Origin: Pseudomonas gingeri
GTDB taxonomy: Bacteria > Pseudomonadota > Gammaproteobacteria > Pseudomonadales > Pseudomonadaceae
DNA: 64,000 nucleotides
Direction: 5' to 3'
NCBI RefSeq assembly: GCF_013386165.1
Contig: NZ_JACAOS010000012.1
Coordinates: 124,001-188,000 of the forward strand
Position numbers and translations under genes: made by a program. Within the stretch, counting starts at the first letter, position 1. The number at the start of each line of letters is the position of its first letter. Shown piece by piece: positions 1-10,429 of the stretch. Under the pieces are notes generated by a model that saw only the letters and a list, made by a program, of their open reading frames with translations, did not search any database and had not been told where the DNA came from.

Positions 1-1
1 G

Positions 2-667
2 CTGGGCATGGGCTGCGCGGCGCTGGCCGGCACCGTGACCGGTTCGATCACCGTGGCCTGGCGCATTCCGTCGTTCATTGTGTCCCTGGGTGTGCTGGAA
101 ATGGCCCGGGGCCTGGCGTACCAGATGACCGGCTCGCGCACTGCCTATATCGGCGACTCGTTTGCCTGGCTGTCGAACCCGGTGGCCTTTGGTATTTCGC
201 CGTCGTTCATCATCGCCTTGCTGGTGATCATTGTGGCCCAACTGGTGCTGACACGGACCGTGTTCGGCCGTTACCTGATCGGCATCGGCACCAACGAGGA
301 AGCGGTGCGCCTGGCGGGGATCAATCCCAAGCCTTACAAAATCCTGGTGTTCAGCCTGATGGGCCTGCTGGCCGGCGTTGCGGCGCTGTTCCAGATCTCG
401 CGCTTGGAAGCGGCGGACCCGAACGCCGGTTCCGGCCTGGAGCTGCAAGTGATCGCTGCTGTGGTGATCGGCGGCACCAGTTTGATGGGCGGTCGCGGCT
501 CGGTGATCAGCACCTTCTTTGGCGTCCTGATCATCTCCGTGCTGGCGGCGGGGCTGGCGCAGATCGGCGCCACCGAACCGACCAAGCGCATCATCACCGG
601 TGCGGTGATCGTGATCGCGGTGGTGCTCGATACCTACCGCAGTCAACGCGCCCGTCGGCGGACCTGA
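2..667 (+). CDS. rbsC: Ribose ABC transporter permease RbsC (5' end outside window)
   Basis: Inner-membrane permease of the RbsABC ribose importer. The reading frame is open from the window edge, so about 100 N-terminal residues of the roughly 325-residue family length are missing. The visible part has several hydrophobic membrane segments and the family signature around VVIGGTSLMGGRGSV, followed by the usual basic C-terminus. It ends 3 bp before rbsR, and rbsK and rbsD follow. rbsA and rbsB are expected upstream of the window. Confidence 0.93.
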   Translation: MGMGCAALAGTVTGSITVAWRIPSFIVSLGVLEMARGLAYQMTGSRTAYIGDSFAWLSNPVAFGISPSFIIALLVIIVAQLVLTRTVFGRYLIGIGTNEEAVRLAGINPKPYKILVFSLMGLLAGVAALFQISRLEAADPNAGSGLELQVIAAVVIGGTSLMGGRGSVISTFFGVLIISVLAAGLAQIGATEPTKRIITGAVIVIAVVLDTYRSQRARRRT

Positions 668-670
668 GGC

Positions 671-1690
671 ATGGCAACCATCAAGGATGTGGCCGCGTTG
701 GCGGGGATCTCGTACACCACGGTGTCCCATGTGCTGAACAAGACGCGCCCGGTCAGCGAGCAGGTACGGCTCAAGGTCGAGGCGGCGATCACCGAACTCG
801 ACTATGTGCCCAGCGCCGTGGCGCGTTCGTTGAAGGCCAAGACCACCGCGACCATCGGCCTGCTGGTGCCCAATAGCTTGAACCCCTACTTCGCCGAGTT
901 GGCGCGGGGGATCGAGGATTACTGCGAGCGCAATAACTACTGCGTGATCCTCTGCAACTCCGACGATGACCCGGACAAGCAGCGCAGCTACCTGCGGGTG
1001 CTGCTGGAGAAACGGGTCGACGGCCTTATCGTCACGTCCACGGGCGGCGACGACGGTTTTGCCAGCGGCTTGGCGGCGGTGCGTACGCCCATGGTCATTG
1101 TCGACCGGGGCATTGCCGGGGTCGAAGCCGACCTGGTGCGCATCGATCACGAAGAGGGCGCCTACCTGGCGACCCGGCACTTGCTGGAGCTGGGGCATCG
1201 GGCGATTGCCTTTATCGGCGGCCCGGCCGACACCAGCGTGGCGCAGATGCGTCTGGCCGGTTATCGACGGGCCCTGGAGCAGGCGGCGGTGCAGGTGCCC
1301 GAGCGTTGGGTGGTGGAAAGCGATTTCACCAGCACCGGCGGTTATCAGGCGGCGGCGCGGCTGCTGGAGCGGGAGCGGCCCAGCGCGATCTTCGCCGGTA
1401 ACGACCTGCTCGGCATCGGCGTATTGCGCGCGGCGGCGGAACGTAATATCCGCGTGCCCAGTGAGCTGTCGGTGATCGGCTTCGACGATATCCAGATGAG
1501 CCGTTATGTCTACCCGGCGTTGACCACGGTCGGCCAGTCGATTCTCCAGTTGGGAGAAACCGCGGCCGAAATGCTTTTGAACCGAATCGCCACGCCACTG
1601 CTGGCGGTTGACCGGCGGATCGTGACACCCAGTATTGTCCTGCGCGAATCGACGGCCCCGGTGCCGGGCGTATTTGCGCAATACCGCTGA
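671..1690 (+). CDS. rbsR: LacI-family ribose operon repressor RbsR
   Basis: A 339-residue LacI/GalR regulator. Residues 1-55 form the helix-turn-helix and hinge (MATIKDVAALAGISYTTVSHV). A periplasmic-binding-protein-like sensor domain follows, with the typical PSAIFAGNDLLGIG and SVIGFDDIQMSRYVYPALTTV segments. It starts 3 bp after rbsC and precedes rbsK, which fits the rbsBACRKD order known in pseudomonads. By analogy it represses the operon and is released by ribose or a phosphorylated derivative. No operator is visible because the operon promoter lies outside the window. Confidence 0.93.
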   Translation: MATIKDVAALAGISYTTVSHVLNKTRPVSEQVRLKVEAAITELDYVPSAVARSLKAKTTATIGLLVPNSLNPYFAELARGIEDYCERNNYCVILCNSDDDPDKQRSYLRVLLEKRVDGLIVTSTGGDDGFASGLAAVRTPMVIVDRGIAGVEADLVRIDHEEGAYLATRHLLELGHRAIAFIGGPADTSVAQMRLAGYRRALEQAAVQVPERWVVESDFTSTGGYQAAARLLERERPSAIFAGNDLLGIGVLRAAAERNIRVPSELSVIGFDDIQMSRYVYPALTTVGQSILQLGETAAEMLLNRIATPLLAVDRRIVTPSIVLRESTAPVPGVFAQYR

Positions 1691-1713
1691 ATCGAATTGA
1701 TGGGTACTGATGT

Positions 1714-2634
1714 ATGCAAGCAAAAGTAGTGGTGGTGGGCAGCCTCAACATGGACCTGGTCACCCGCGCCGAGCGCCTGCCGCGGGCGGGGGAGACCCTG
1801 GTGGGCCAGTCGTTCGCCACGGTGTCTGGCGGCAAGGGCGCGAATCAGGCCGTGGCGGCCGCGCGTCTGGGTGCCTCGGTGTCGATGATCGGCTGCGTGG
1901 GTGACGATGCCTACGGTCCGCAACTGCGCGATGCGCTGCTGGCCGAAGGAATCGATTGCCAGGCCGTCACCGTGGCGCCGGGCGTGTCCAGCGGCGTCGC
2001 GCTGATCGTCGTCGATGACAACAGCCAGAACGCCATTGTGATCGTTGCCGGCGGCAACGGCTGTCTCTCTCCTGAGGTACTCAAGGGTTTTGATGCCGTG
2101 CTCCAGGAGGCGGACGTGATCATCTGCCAGCTGGAAGTGCCGATGGACACCGTCGGCTATACGCTCAAGCGTGGGCGTGAACTGGGCAAGACGGTGATCC
2201 TCAATCCGGCGCCGGCCAGCGCGCCACTGCCGGCCGACTGGTACGCGTCGATCGACTACCTGATTCCCAATGAAAGCGAAGCTTCGGCCCTGAGCGGCCT
2301 GCCGGTGGATTCCCTGGCGAGTGCCGAGGCGGCCGCGACCCGGCTGATGGCCGCAGGGGCAGGGAAGGTGATTGTCACCCTCGGTGCCCAGGGTTCGTTG
2401 TTTGCCGACGGCCAGGGTTTTACGCATTTCCCCGCGCCCAAGGTCAAGGCCCTCGACACCACGGCGGCCGGCGACACCTTTGTCGGCGGTTTCGCGGCGG
2501 CGCTGGCCCAAGGGCAAAGCGAGGCCGAGGCCATTCGTTTCGGCCAGATCGCGGCGGCACTGTCGGTGACCCGCTCCGGTGCCCAGCCGTCCATTCCCCA
2601 CTTGTCCGACGTACAGGGTTTCAAATCGCCATGA
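1714..2634 (+). CDS. rbsK: Ribokinase
   Basis: PfkB-family ribokinase of 306 residues (usual about 305), which phosphorylates ribose to ribose 5-phosphate in the cytoplasm. It shows the N-terminal [15 protein letters not shown] segment, the [15 protein letters not shown] sugar-binding motif, the NPAPAS region and the C-terminal ATP/anion-hole motif [17 protein letters not shown] with the catalytic Asp. Its last codons overlap rbsD by 4 bp (ATGA), so the two are translationally coupled. Confidence 0.95.
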   Translation: MQAKVVVVGSLNMDLVTRAERLPRAGETLVGQSFATVSGGKGANQAVAAARLGASVSMIGCVGDDAYGPQLRDALLAEGIDCQAVTVAPGVSSGVALIVVDDNSQNAIVIVAGGNGCLSPEVLKGFDAVLQEADVIICQLEVPMDTVGYTLKRGRELGKTVILNPAPASAPLPADWYASIDYLIPNESEASALSGLPVDSLASAEAAATRLMAAGAGKVIVTLGAQGSLFADGQGFTHFPAPKVKALDTTAAGDTFVGGFAAALAQGQSEAEAIRFGQIAAALSVTRSGAQPSIPHLSDVQGFKSP

Positions 2635-3035
2635 AAAAGACACCACTGCTCAATATTGCCCTGTCGCGCCTGATCGCGTCCCTCGGCCACGGCGACATGC
2701 TGGTGATCGGCGACGCCGGCCTGCCGGTGCCGCCGGGCGTGGAACTGATCGACCTGGCCCTGACCCACGGGATTCCCGACTTCGTCAGCACCTTGCGCAC
2801 GGTCCTCAGCGAAATGCAGGTGGAGAGCCATGTGCTGGCCGAGGAAATCCTGCTCAAGCGTCCACCGGCCCTGGAACACCTCGACGCGCTGAACGCCGAA
2901 GGCGCCATGGGGCAACGCCAGTTGCTCAGCCATGAAGAATTCAAAGTGCTCAACCGCAAGGCCAAGGCTGTCGTGCGCACCGGCGAATGCCAGCCTTACT
3001 GCAACGTCGTGCTGGTGGCCGGCGTTACGTTCTAA
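2631..3035 (+). CDS. rbsD: D-ribose pyranase
   Basis: A 134-residue RbsD/FucU-family mutarotase that interconverts ribopyranose and ribofuranose, providing the furanose form to ribokinase. The conserved N-terminal [21 protein letters not shown], with its active-site His, and the C-terminal [17 protein letters not shown] are intact. It overlaps rbsK by 4 bp. Confidence 0.95.
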   Translation: MKKTPLLNIALSRLIASLGHGDMLVIGDAGLPVPPGVELIDLALTHGIPDFVSTLRTVLSEMQVESHVLAEEILLKRPPALEHLDALNAEGAMGQRQLLSHEEFKVLNRKAKAVVRTGECQPYCNVVLVAGVTF

Positions 3036-3063
3036 CTGTTCTTTCTCGCACAAGGAGTGCGCT

Positions 3064-4092
3064 ATGCAACGCTATGCTCAGATCTTGCAACGCTGGTTTC
3101 GGAGTCTGCTGATTTTGTCCTTCCTCACGGCTACAGGCGCCCAGGCGGCGGAAAAGATCGACCTGATCATCGACACCGACCCGGGGGCCGACGACGTGGT
3201 GGCGCTGCTGTTCGCCCTGGCCTCGCCGGAGGAACTGCATATCCGTGCGCTGACCACCGTGGCCGGCAACGTGCGCCTGGACAAGACCTCACGTAATGCC
3301 CGCCTGGCCCGCGAGTGGGCCGGGCGCGAAGACGTGCCGGTCTACGCGGGTGCACCGAAACCGTTGTTGCGCACACCGATCTATGCCGAGAATATCCACG
3401 GCAAGGAAGGCATCTCCGGGGTCGCCGTGCATGAACCCAAGGCGCCCCTGGCCAAGGGCAATGCGGTCAACTACCTGATCGAGACCCTGCGGGCGGCCAA
3501 GCCCCATAGCATTACCATTGCCATGCTCGGGCCACAGACCAACCTGGCGCTGGCCTTGATCCAGGACCCCGAGATCACCCAGGGCATCAAGGAAGTGGTG
3601 GTCATGGGCGGTGCGCACTTCAACGGCGGCAATATCACCCCGGTCGCCGAGTTCAACCTGTTCGCCGACCCCCAGGCCGCCGAAGTGGTGCTCAAGAGTG
3701 GTGTCAAGCTGACCTACCTGCCCCTGGACGTGACCCACAAGATCCTCACCAGCGACGAGCGCCTGAAGAAGATCGCGGCACTGAACAACAACGCCAGCAA
3801 GGTGGTCAGTGATATCCTCAACGAATACGTCAAGGGCGACATGGAACACTATGGTATTCCTGGCGGCCCGGTACACGACGCCACCGTCATCGCCTACCTG
3901 CTCAAACCCGAGCTGTTCAGCGGGCGTCAGGTCAACATGGTGATCGACAGCCGTGAAGGCCCGACCTTCGGCCAGACCATCGTCGACTGGTACGATGGCC
4001 TGAAGCAGCCCAAGAATGTGTTCTGGGTCGAGAACGGCGATGCCCAAGACTTTTTCAACTTGCTGACAGAGCGTCTGGCACGCCTTAAGTGA
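3064..4092 (+). CDS. Exported inosine/uridine-preferring nucleoside hydrolase
   Basis: A 342-residue IunH-type hydrolase that splits ribonucleosides into base and ribose. ATG 3064 was chosen because AAGGAG lies just upstream and translation from it gives a signal peptide (residues 1-29, ending AQA-AEK). The in-frame upstream extension lies inside rbsD. The calcium- and ribose-binding signature DTDPGADDVVALLFAL is present, as are the EFNLFADPQAAEVVL region and a C-terminal HDATVIAYL with the catalytic-type His. It lies 28 bp after rbsD. Inference: periplasmic nucleoside cleavage supplies ribose to the Rbs importer. Confidence 0.88.
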   Translation: MQRYAQILQRWFRSLLILSFLTATGAQAAEKIDLIIDTDPGADDVVALLFALASPEELHIRALTTVAGNVRLDKTSRNARLAREWAGREDVPVYAGAPKPLLRTPIYAENIHGKEGISGVAVHEPKAPLAKGNAVNYLIETLRAAKPHSITIAMLGPQTNLALALIQDPEITQGIKEVVVMGGAHFNGGNITPVAEFNLFADPQAAEVVLKSGVKLTYLPLDVTHKILTSDERLKKIAALNNNASKVVSDILNEYVKGDMEHYGIPGGPVHDATVIAYLLKPELFSGRQVNMVIDSREGPTFGQTIVDWYDGLKQPKNVFWVENGDAQDFFNLLTERLARLK

Positions 4093-4098
4093 TATTCA

Positions 4099-4404
4099 AT
4101 GCAGATCGATCTGAACAACCCTGACAACCTGACCCAGGACGCCGTGCGCCAGATGCTCGCGGCGGCCAGCGATGAGGAGCATACCCAACTGCGCGTGACG
4201 CGCTCGGGTCTGGCCTACATTTCCTCGGGGGTGGTCGGCGGCGCGCAGATCGACGGCCTGCTGTTCCGCCTGGAGACCTGGGCGGCGGGCTCCGGCTACG
4301 TCGGCAAGGTCGCGGCCGCCGACGAAGTCTGGGTCATGCAGGTGTTCAATGCCTTGAAGCAGAACTGGCCCAATCCACCTTTCGACTACATCGACATTTA
4401 CTGA
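4099..4404 (+). CDS. Conserved hypothetical protein at end of ribose operon
   Basis: A 101-residue soluble protein starting 6 bp after the nucleoside hydrolase, so probably the last gene of the same transcript. There is no signal peptide or membrane segment. It has an acidic N-terminus and an aromatic C-terminus (NWPNPPFDYIDIY). I do not recognise a named domain and infer no function beyond the operon context. Confidence 0.75.
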   Translation: MQIDLNNPDNLTQDAVRQMLAAASDEEHTQLRVTRSGLAYISSGVVGGAQIDGLLFRLETWAAGSGYVGKVAAADEVWVMQVFNALKQNWPNPPFDYIDIY

Positions 4405-4575
4405 ACGAAATCACTCGTTCATATTCAGTCACGATTCCCCGCAGAAGTCGTCCGACAGGTCAGGCAGACTCGTCGGCGGCGGCTGTCGGAATCGGATGAT
4501 CTGCTGCCTTGCGTGCAACCAATGGCGCAAATCGCGGTCGCACGCACTCTACTTATTTTATTTGAAGGAGGCTTC

Positions 4576-4902
4576 ATGCCTTGGAAGCTTGCATCCCTGG
4601 GGACGTTGTTCGCCCTGTCGGTACTGGCGGGTTGCTCCACCCCAGAGTCATCCGCGGCTAAAGAGCCGGCCAAGGACTCGGGCGCCCAGACCACCTACGA
4701 TCGTTGCGAAGCCAAAGGCGCCGATTTCACCATCGGTCAGACGGCCACGGCCGCACTGCTGCAGCAAGCCCGCACCCGTAGCGGCGCGCAGAGCGCTCGG
4801 GTCCTCGGTCCTAACGACATGGTGACCCTGGAGTACCGTTCCGACCGTCTGAACCTCAACACCGACAGCAGCGGCAAAATCATTCGCGCCAACTGCGGTT
4901 AA
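4576..4902 (+). CDS. I78-family peptidase inhibitor-like lipoprotein
   Basis: A 108-residue envelope lipoprotein. ATG 4576 follows GAAGGAGG. A type II signal peptide ends in the lipobox VLAGC (Cys about residue 18). A Ser/Ala/Lys linker follows, then a C-terminal domain with Cys residues in YDRCEAKGA and RANCG, and the segment DMVTLEYRSDRLNLNTDSSGKIIR. This resembles the potato-inhibitor-like I78 fold found in many proteobacterial lipoproteins. The family call rests on pattern recognition only. A strong terminator follows. Confidence 0.75.
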   Translation: MPWKLASLGTLFALSVLAGCSTPESSAAKEPAKDSGAQTTYDRCEAKGADFTIGQTATAALLQQARTRSGAQSARVLGPNDMVTLEYRSDRLNLNTDSSGKIIRANCG

Positions 4903-4928
4903 GGCTGTCGGGCTTTTGTTGCGCCCAT

Positions 4929-4959
4929 AAAAAACCCCGTCGCATGGACGGGGTTTTTT
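4929..4959. terminator. Bidirectional rho-independent terminator
   Basis: The stem AAAAAACCCCGTC / GACGGGGTTTTTT has a 5-nt loop, with A-tract and T-tract on either side. It lies between the convergent I78 lipoprotein gene and the cold shock gene and can serve both. Confidence 0.9.
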
Positions 4960-4973
4960 CAGTTCGCGGAAAC

Positions 4974-5186
4974 TTACTCCGGACGAACCTGTGCAGCTTG
5001 CATACCCTTTTGGCCTTTCTCAGCCACGAAGGAAACGGTCTGGCCCTCTTTCAGGCTTTTGAAACCGTCGCTTTCGATAGCTTTGAAGTGTACGAACAGG
5101 TCGTCACCGCCACCTTGAGGAGTGATGAAGCCGAAGCCTTTTTCATCGTTGAACCATTTTACGGTGCCGGTTTGGCGATTAGACAT
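4974..5186 (-). CDS. cspA: CspA-family cold shock protein
   Basis: A 70-residue single cold-shock domain that binds single-stranded nucleic acid. Both RNA-binding motifs are seen: KGFGFI (RNP1) and DLFVHF (RNP2). The start at 5186 was chosen over a longer in-frame upstream Met because [20 protein letters not shown] is the family N-terminus and GGAGA lies 6-9 bp upstream. About 290 bp separate it from the next gene, leaving room for the long 5' leader typical of cold-shock mRNAs. Closest to the CapB/CspA type of pseudomonads. Confidence 0.93.
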   Translation of the reverse strand: MSNRQTGTVKWFNDEKGFGFITPQGGGDDLFVHFKAIESDGFKSLKEGQTVSFVAEKGQKGMQAAQVRPE

Positions 5187-5479
5187 GGTGTATCTCCAAG
5201 AAACATATATTTTCAGTAGTGCTGTGCTGCTCAGGCCAACTGGGCACACTGGCCTATCATAGTCGAAATGTTCGACTTGGGAGCCCCCCCCAGCAGCGGA
5301 TTGCCAATCAGTTGCGCTTTCTTTAGCCGTTTTATTGGCTGGAGGCCCCGGTTTTAAAGGCTTTCACTAGAAACGACAGCCCCTAAAAAAACCCATAAAA
5401 GCTGCGTAAATATTGATAAAAGTCACGTTTTCGAGCCGTTTTCACCCCGCTTGGGACCTGAAAGGCCCGTGGTTGCGGG

Positions 5480-5779
5480 TTACTTCTGCACCTTGCAGAC
5501 GGCGATTTCCTGCAAGGCGCGGGACTGCAACTGAGCCGGCGCGGGTGCCTTGGGGTTCATCAGTTGGGCGATTTCCTGGGTGGTGAACTTCGTCTCCAGG
5601 ACTTTGGCGCCGCACTCGCAGTGCTGTTTGGCGACGGTCGGGTTGACGCTCTGGCTGGCCGCGCCAACACAGTCTTTCATGTAGCTGTTTTTGGCGCCGG
5701 CCGGCCAGGCGGCCTGTGCGCTCAGTGGCAGCAGCAGGGCGAGGGGGGCGGCAAAGGCGAAAAGGTGGATCAGGCGCAT
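5480..5779 (-). CDS. Small exported cysteine-containing protein
   Basis: A 99-residue protein with a clear Sec signal peptide (MRLIHLFAFAAPLALLLPLSAQA). The mature part has four Cys (KDCVG, HCEC, AVC), suggesting disulfide bonds or metal binding in the periplasm. AAGGAG lies just upstream of the ATG. I do not recognise a named family. It is divergent from thrS, with about 375 bp between the starts. Confidence 0.75.
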   Translation of the reverse strand: MRLIHLFAFAAPLALLLPLSAQAAWPAGAKNSYMKDCVGAASQSVNPTVAKQHCECGAKVLETKFTTQEIAQLMNPKAPAPAQLQSRALQEIAVCKVQK

Positions 5780-6154
5780 GTTCGGGTACTCCTTGGAGAC
5801 GGCTGGATACGGTGCTGCATTCTGAATCTTTGAGGGTGAGAGCCGGGGGCAAGTTCACCCCCGACACAAAACGCCCGCGACTTTAGCAGTTTGTGAACGA
5901 GGCGATGACCGTTCATCTGTGCTAGCATCCCAGACTTGGTTATTTTCGGTATTGCAGGCGTGTCTCATGCTCGATACCGAGCCATCAACCCTTTTTTTGA
6001 ACTCCAGTCACTCTGGTTCGTTTCCGGTTGGCCTTACGGCTCCTGCCACTGTGCGGCAGGCGTTTTTCATAAACGGCTGGACGAATCGCGTACTGGCTGC
6101 TCATCCCAACCCACGTGACCTTTGGTAGGGGTCACCACTAGGAGAGGAGGCGCC
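5780..6154 (+). promoter_or_regulatory. Divergent promoter region and long thrS leader
   Basis: A non-coding stretch upstream of thrS. An extended -10 box (TGC TAGCAT, 5930-5938) would start transcription near 5945 and leave a leader of about 200 nt. The leader contains a hairpin, CCTGCC / GGCAGG (6042-6060), followed by CGTTTTT, which looks like a terminator or attenuator. A strong GGAGAGGAGG lies just before thrS. No Thr-rich leader peptide was found. Confidence 0.5.
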
Positions 6155-8077
6155 ATGCCCACTATTACTCTTCCCGACGGCAGTCAACGTTCGTTCGACC
6201 ATCCGGTTTCCGTAGCCGAAGTCGCCGCTTCCATTGGTGCTGGCCTCGCCAAAGCCACCGTGGCCGGCAAGGTCAACGGCCATCTGGTCGACGCCTGCGA
6301 CCTGATCGACAGCGACGTCAGCCTGCAAATCATCACGCCCAAGGACCAAGAGGGGCTGGAGATCATTCGCCACTCTTGCGCACACCTGGTTGGCCACGCG
6401 GTCAAACAGCTGTACCCGACGGCGAAGATGGTCATCGGTCCGGTTATCGACGAAGGTTTTTATTACGATATCGCCTACGAGCGTCCGTTCACCCCGGACG
6501 ACCTGGCCGCGATCGAGCAGCGCATGCAACTGCTGATCGAAAAAGACTACGACGTGATCAAGAAGGTCACGCCGCGCGCCGAAGTGATCGACGTGTTCAC
6601 CCAGCGCGGCGAAGACTACAAGCTGCGCCTGGTCGAGGACATGCCGAACGAACAGGCCATGGGTCTGTACTATCACGAAGAATACGTCGACATGTGCCGT
6701 GGTCCGCACGTGCCGAACACCCGCTTCCTGAAGTCGTTCAAACTGACCAAGCTGTCCGGCGCCTACTGGCGCGGCGATGCCAAGAACGAACAACTGCAGC
6801 GCGTCTACGGCACCGCATGGGCTGACAAGAAGCAACTGGCCGCCTACGTCCTGCGCATTGAAGAAGCGGAAAAACGCGACCATCGCAAGATCGGCAAGCG
6901 CCTGGGCCTGTTCCACACCCAGGAAGAAGCGCCGGGCATGGTGTTCTGGCACCCGAATGGCTGGACCCTGTATCAGGTGCTCGAGCAGTACATGCGCAAA
7001 GTGCAGCGTGACAACGGCTACCTGGAGATCAAGACCCCGCAAGTGGTCGACCGCTCCCTGTGGGAAAAGTCCGGGCACTGGGCCAACTACGCCGAAAACA
7101 TGTTCACCACCGAGTCGGAAAGCCGCGACTACGCCATCAAGCCGATGAACTGCCCGTGCCACGTGCAGGTGTTCAACCAGGGCCTGAAGAGCTACCGCGA
7201 GCTGCCGATGCGCCTGGCCGAGTTCGGTGCCTGCCACCGCAACGAGCCATCGGGTGCACTGCACGGCATCATGCGCGTGCGGGCTTTCACCCAGGACGAC
7301 GCCCACATCTTCTGCACCGAAGAGCAGATGCAGGCTGAATCCGCGGCGTTCATCAAGCTGACCATGGCTGTCTACGCCGACTTCGGCTTCAAAGACATCG
7401 AAATGAAGCTGTCCACCCGCCCTGAAAAGCGCGTGGGTTCCGACGAGCTGTGGGATCGCGCCGAAAGCGCACTGGCTGCCGCGCTCGACAGCGCCGGCCT
7501 GCCGTATGACCTGCAGCCGGGCGAGGGCGCCTTCTACGGTCCGAAAATCGAGTTTTCGCTCAAGGACTGTCTCGGTCGTGTGTGGCAGTGTGGTACCCTG
7601 CAGCTCGATTTCAATCTGCCGATCCGTCTGGGCGCCGAATACGTGTCCGAAGACAACAGCCGCAAGCATCCGGTGATGTTGCACCGGGCGATCCTGGGTT
7701 CCTTCGAGCGTTTCGTCGGAATTCTGATCGAGCACTACGAGGGTGCATTCCCTGCGTGGCTGGCGCCGACCCAGGCCGTGATCATGAATATCACGGACAA
7801 GCAGGCTGATTTCGCCCTCGAAGTCGAAAAAACTCTGGCCGAAAGCGGATTTCGTGCCAAGTCCGACTTGAGAAATGAAAAGATCGGCTTTAAAATCCGC
7901 GAGCATACTTTGCTCAAGGTTCCCTATCTTTTGGTTATCGGAGATCGGGAAGTCGAGATGCAGACTGTCGCTGTGCGTACTCGTGAAGGTGCTGACCTGG
8001 GCTCGATGCCCGTCGCCCAGTTCGCCGAGTTCCTCGCGCAAGCGGTTTCCCGGCGTGGTCGCCCAGATTCGGAGTAA
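6155..8077 (+). CDS. thrS: Threonyl-tRNA synthetase
   Basis: A 640-residue class II aminoacyl-tRNA synthetase of normal length, charging tRNA-Thr. It has the N-terminal TGS domain (residues about 1-60), the editing domain with [16 protein letters not shown], the catalytic core with zinc-ligand region [10 protein letters not shown] and motif 2 [26 protein letters not shown] (quoted in two parts in the protein), and a C-terminal anticodon-binding domain. ATG 6155 is set by GGAGAGGAGG. The stop codon shares a base with the AUU start of infC. Confidence 0.98.
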   Translation: MPTITLPDGSQRSFDHPVSVAEVAASIGAGLAKATVAGKVNGHLVDACDLIDSDVSLQIITPKDQEGLEIIRHSCAHLVGHAVKQLYPTAKMVIGPVIDEGFYYDIAYERPFTPDDLAAIEQRMQLLIEKDYDVIKKVTPRAEVIDVFTQRGEDYKLRLVEDMPNEQAMGLYYHEEYVDMCRGPHVPNTRFLKSFKLTKLSGAYWRGDAKNEQLQRVYGTAWADKKQLAAYVLRIEEAEKRDHRKIGKRLGLFHTQEEAPGMVFWHPNGWTLYQVLEQYMRKVQRDNGYLEIKTPQVVDRSLWEKSGHWANYAENMFTTESESRDYAIKPMNCPCHVQVFNQGLKSYRELPMRLAEFGACHRNEPSGALHGIMRVRAFTQDDAHIFCTEEQMQAESAAFIKLTMAVYADFGFKDIEMKLSTRPEKRVGSDELWDRAESALAAALDSAGLPYDLQPGEGAFYGPKIEFSLKDCLGRVWQCGTLQLDFNLPIRLGAEYVSEDNSRKHPVMLHRAILGSFERFVGILIEHYEGAFPAWLAPTQAVIMNITDKQADFALEVEKTLAESGFRAKSDLRNEKIGFKIREHTLLKVPYLLVIGDREVEMQTVAVRTREGADLGSMPVAQFAEFLAQAVSRRGRPDSE

Positions 8078-8628
8078 TTACTATTAAGCGTGAAATGAGA
8101 CAAGATAAACGAGCTGCACCGAAGGCCCCGATCAACGAGAATATCTCGGCACGCGAGGTTCGGTTAATTGGCGCTGATGGCGAGCAGATTGGCATCGTCT
8201 CGATTGATGAAGCGCTTCGGATTGCCGAAGAGTCCAAGCTGGATCTGGTGGAGATCTCCGCCGATGCAGTACCGCCCGTCTGTCGGGTGATGGACTACGG
8301 CAAGTCGATTTTCGAAAAGAAAAAGCAAGTTGCTGCTGCGAAGAAAAACCAGAAGCAAGTGCAGGTTAAAGAAATCAAGTTTCGTCCAGGGACGGAGGAA
8401 GGGGATTACCAGGTAAAACTGCGCAACCTGGTACGTTTCCTGAGTGATGGGGACAGGGCCAAGGTATCCTTGCGATTCCGCGGCCGTGAGATGGCCCACC
8501 AGGAGCTGGGGATGGAACTCCTCAAGCGGGTTGAAGGTGACCTGCTCGAGTACGGTTCGGTCGAACAGCATCCTAAGATGGAAGGACGCCAGCTGATCAT
8601 GGTCATCGCCCCGAAAAAGAAGAAGTAA
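8077..8628 (+). CDS. infC: Translation initiation factor IF-3 (AUU start)
   Basis: A 183-residue IF-3, which guards start-codon selection on the 30S subunit. The frame runs upstream of the first ATG (8095) to ATT at 8077, preceded by CGGAG, giving the N-terminus (M)[22 protein letters not shown] known for Pseudomonas IF-3. The rare AUU start is the basis of IF-3 autoregulation in enterobacteria. The N-domain and C-domain are complete and end in a poly-Lys tail. The start overlaps the thrS stop by one base. Confidence 0.95.
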   Translation: MTIKREMRQDKRAAPKAPINENISAREVRLIGADGEQIGIVSIDEALRIAEESKLDLVEISADAVPPVCRVMDYGKSIFEKKKQVAAAKKNQKQVQVKEIKFRPGTEEGDYQVKLRNLVRFLSDGDRAKVSLRFRGREMAHQELGMELLKRVEGDLLEYGSVEQHPKMEGRQLIMVIAPKKKK

Positions 8629-8688
8629 TCAACAGGGCACGGCAGGCCTTCTGATTATGTTTATCAACTGAATGCGGAGTATCCGAAC

Positions 8689-8883
8689 ATGCCAAAAATG
8701 AAGACCAAAAGTGGTGCTGCTAAGCGGTTTCTGAAAACTGCTAACGGTATCAAGCACAAGCACGCTTTCAAGAGCCACATCCTGACCAAAATGTCGACCA
8801 AGCGTAAGCGTCAACTGCGCGGTAGCAGCTTGCTGCATCCGTCTGACGTGGCAAAAGTCGAGCGCATGCTGCGCCTTCGTTAA
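8689..8883 (+). CDS. rpmI: 50S ribosomal protein L35
   Basis: A 64-residue very basic protein with the L35 signature [20 protein letters not shown] and a C-terminal [15 protein letters not shown]. It stands in the conserved infC-rpmI-rplT order. Confidence 0.97.
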   Translation: MPKMKTKSGAAKRFLKTANGIKHKHAFKSHILTKMSTKRKRQLRGSSLLHPSDVAKVERMLRLR

Positions 8884-8911
8884 TTTTAGTCAAGAATAGA
8901 GGAAGTAACTC

Positions 8912-9268
8912 ATGGCTCGTGTAAAGCGTGGCGTCATTGCCCGTAAGCGTCACAAAAAGATTCTGAAACTTGCAAAAGGCTACTACGGCGCTCGCTCGCG
9001 CGTATTCCGTGTTGCCAAGCAAGCGGTCATCAAGGCAGGCCAATACGCCTACCGCGACCGTCGTCAGAAAAAACGTCAGTTCCGCGCTCTGTGGATCGCT
9101 CGTATCAACGCTGGTGCGCGTATCAACGGTCTGTCCTACAGCCGTTTCATCGCTGGCCTGAAAAAAGCGTCGATCGAGATCGACCGTAAGGTTCTGGCTG
9201 ATCTGGCTGTGAACGAAAAAGCTGCGTTTGCTGCGATTGTCGAGAAAGCTAAAGCCACCTTGGCTTAA
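8912..9268 (+). CDS. rplT: 50S ribosomal protein L20
   Basis: A 118-residue L20, an early 23S rRNA assembly protein. The family start [19 protein letters not shown] and the central [20 protein letters not shown] are intact. It lies 28 bp after rpmI, in the same operon. Confidence 0.97.
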   Translation: MARVKRGVIARKRHKKILKLAKGYYGARSRVFRVAKQAVIKAGQYAYRDRRQKKRQFRALWIARINAGARINGLSYSRFIAGLKKASIEIDRKVLADLAVNEKAAFAAIVEKAKATLA

Positions 9269-9285
9269 GTACCCCCCGACAATCA

Positions 9286-10395
<1,110 letters not shown>

Positions 10396-10429
10396 GTCGT
10401 CGTCCGTAACGAATTATTAGGAGAGCAGG

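Noticed and set aside
6101..8041. 646-codon leftward open frame antisense to thrS
   Set aside because: It lies opposite a certain gene in high-GC DNA, has His/Val/Gln-rich shadow composition and no domain. The same holds for 10217-12760 opposite pheT and 9355-10386 opposite pheS.
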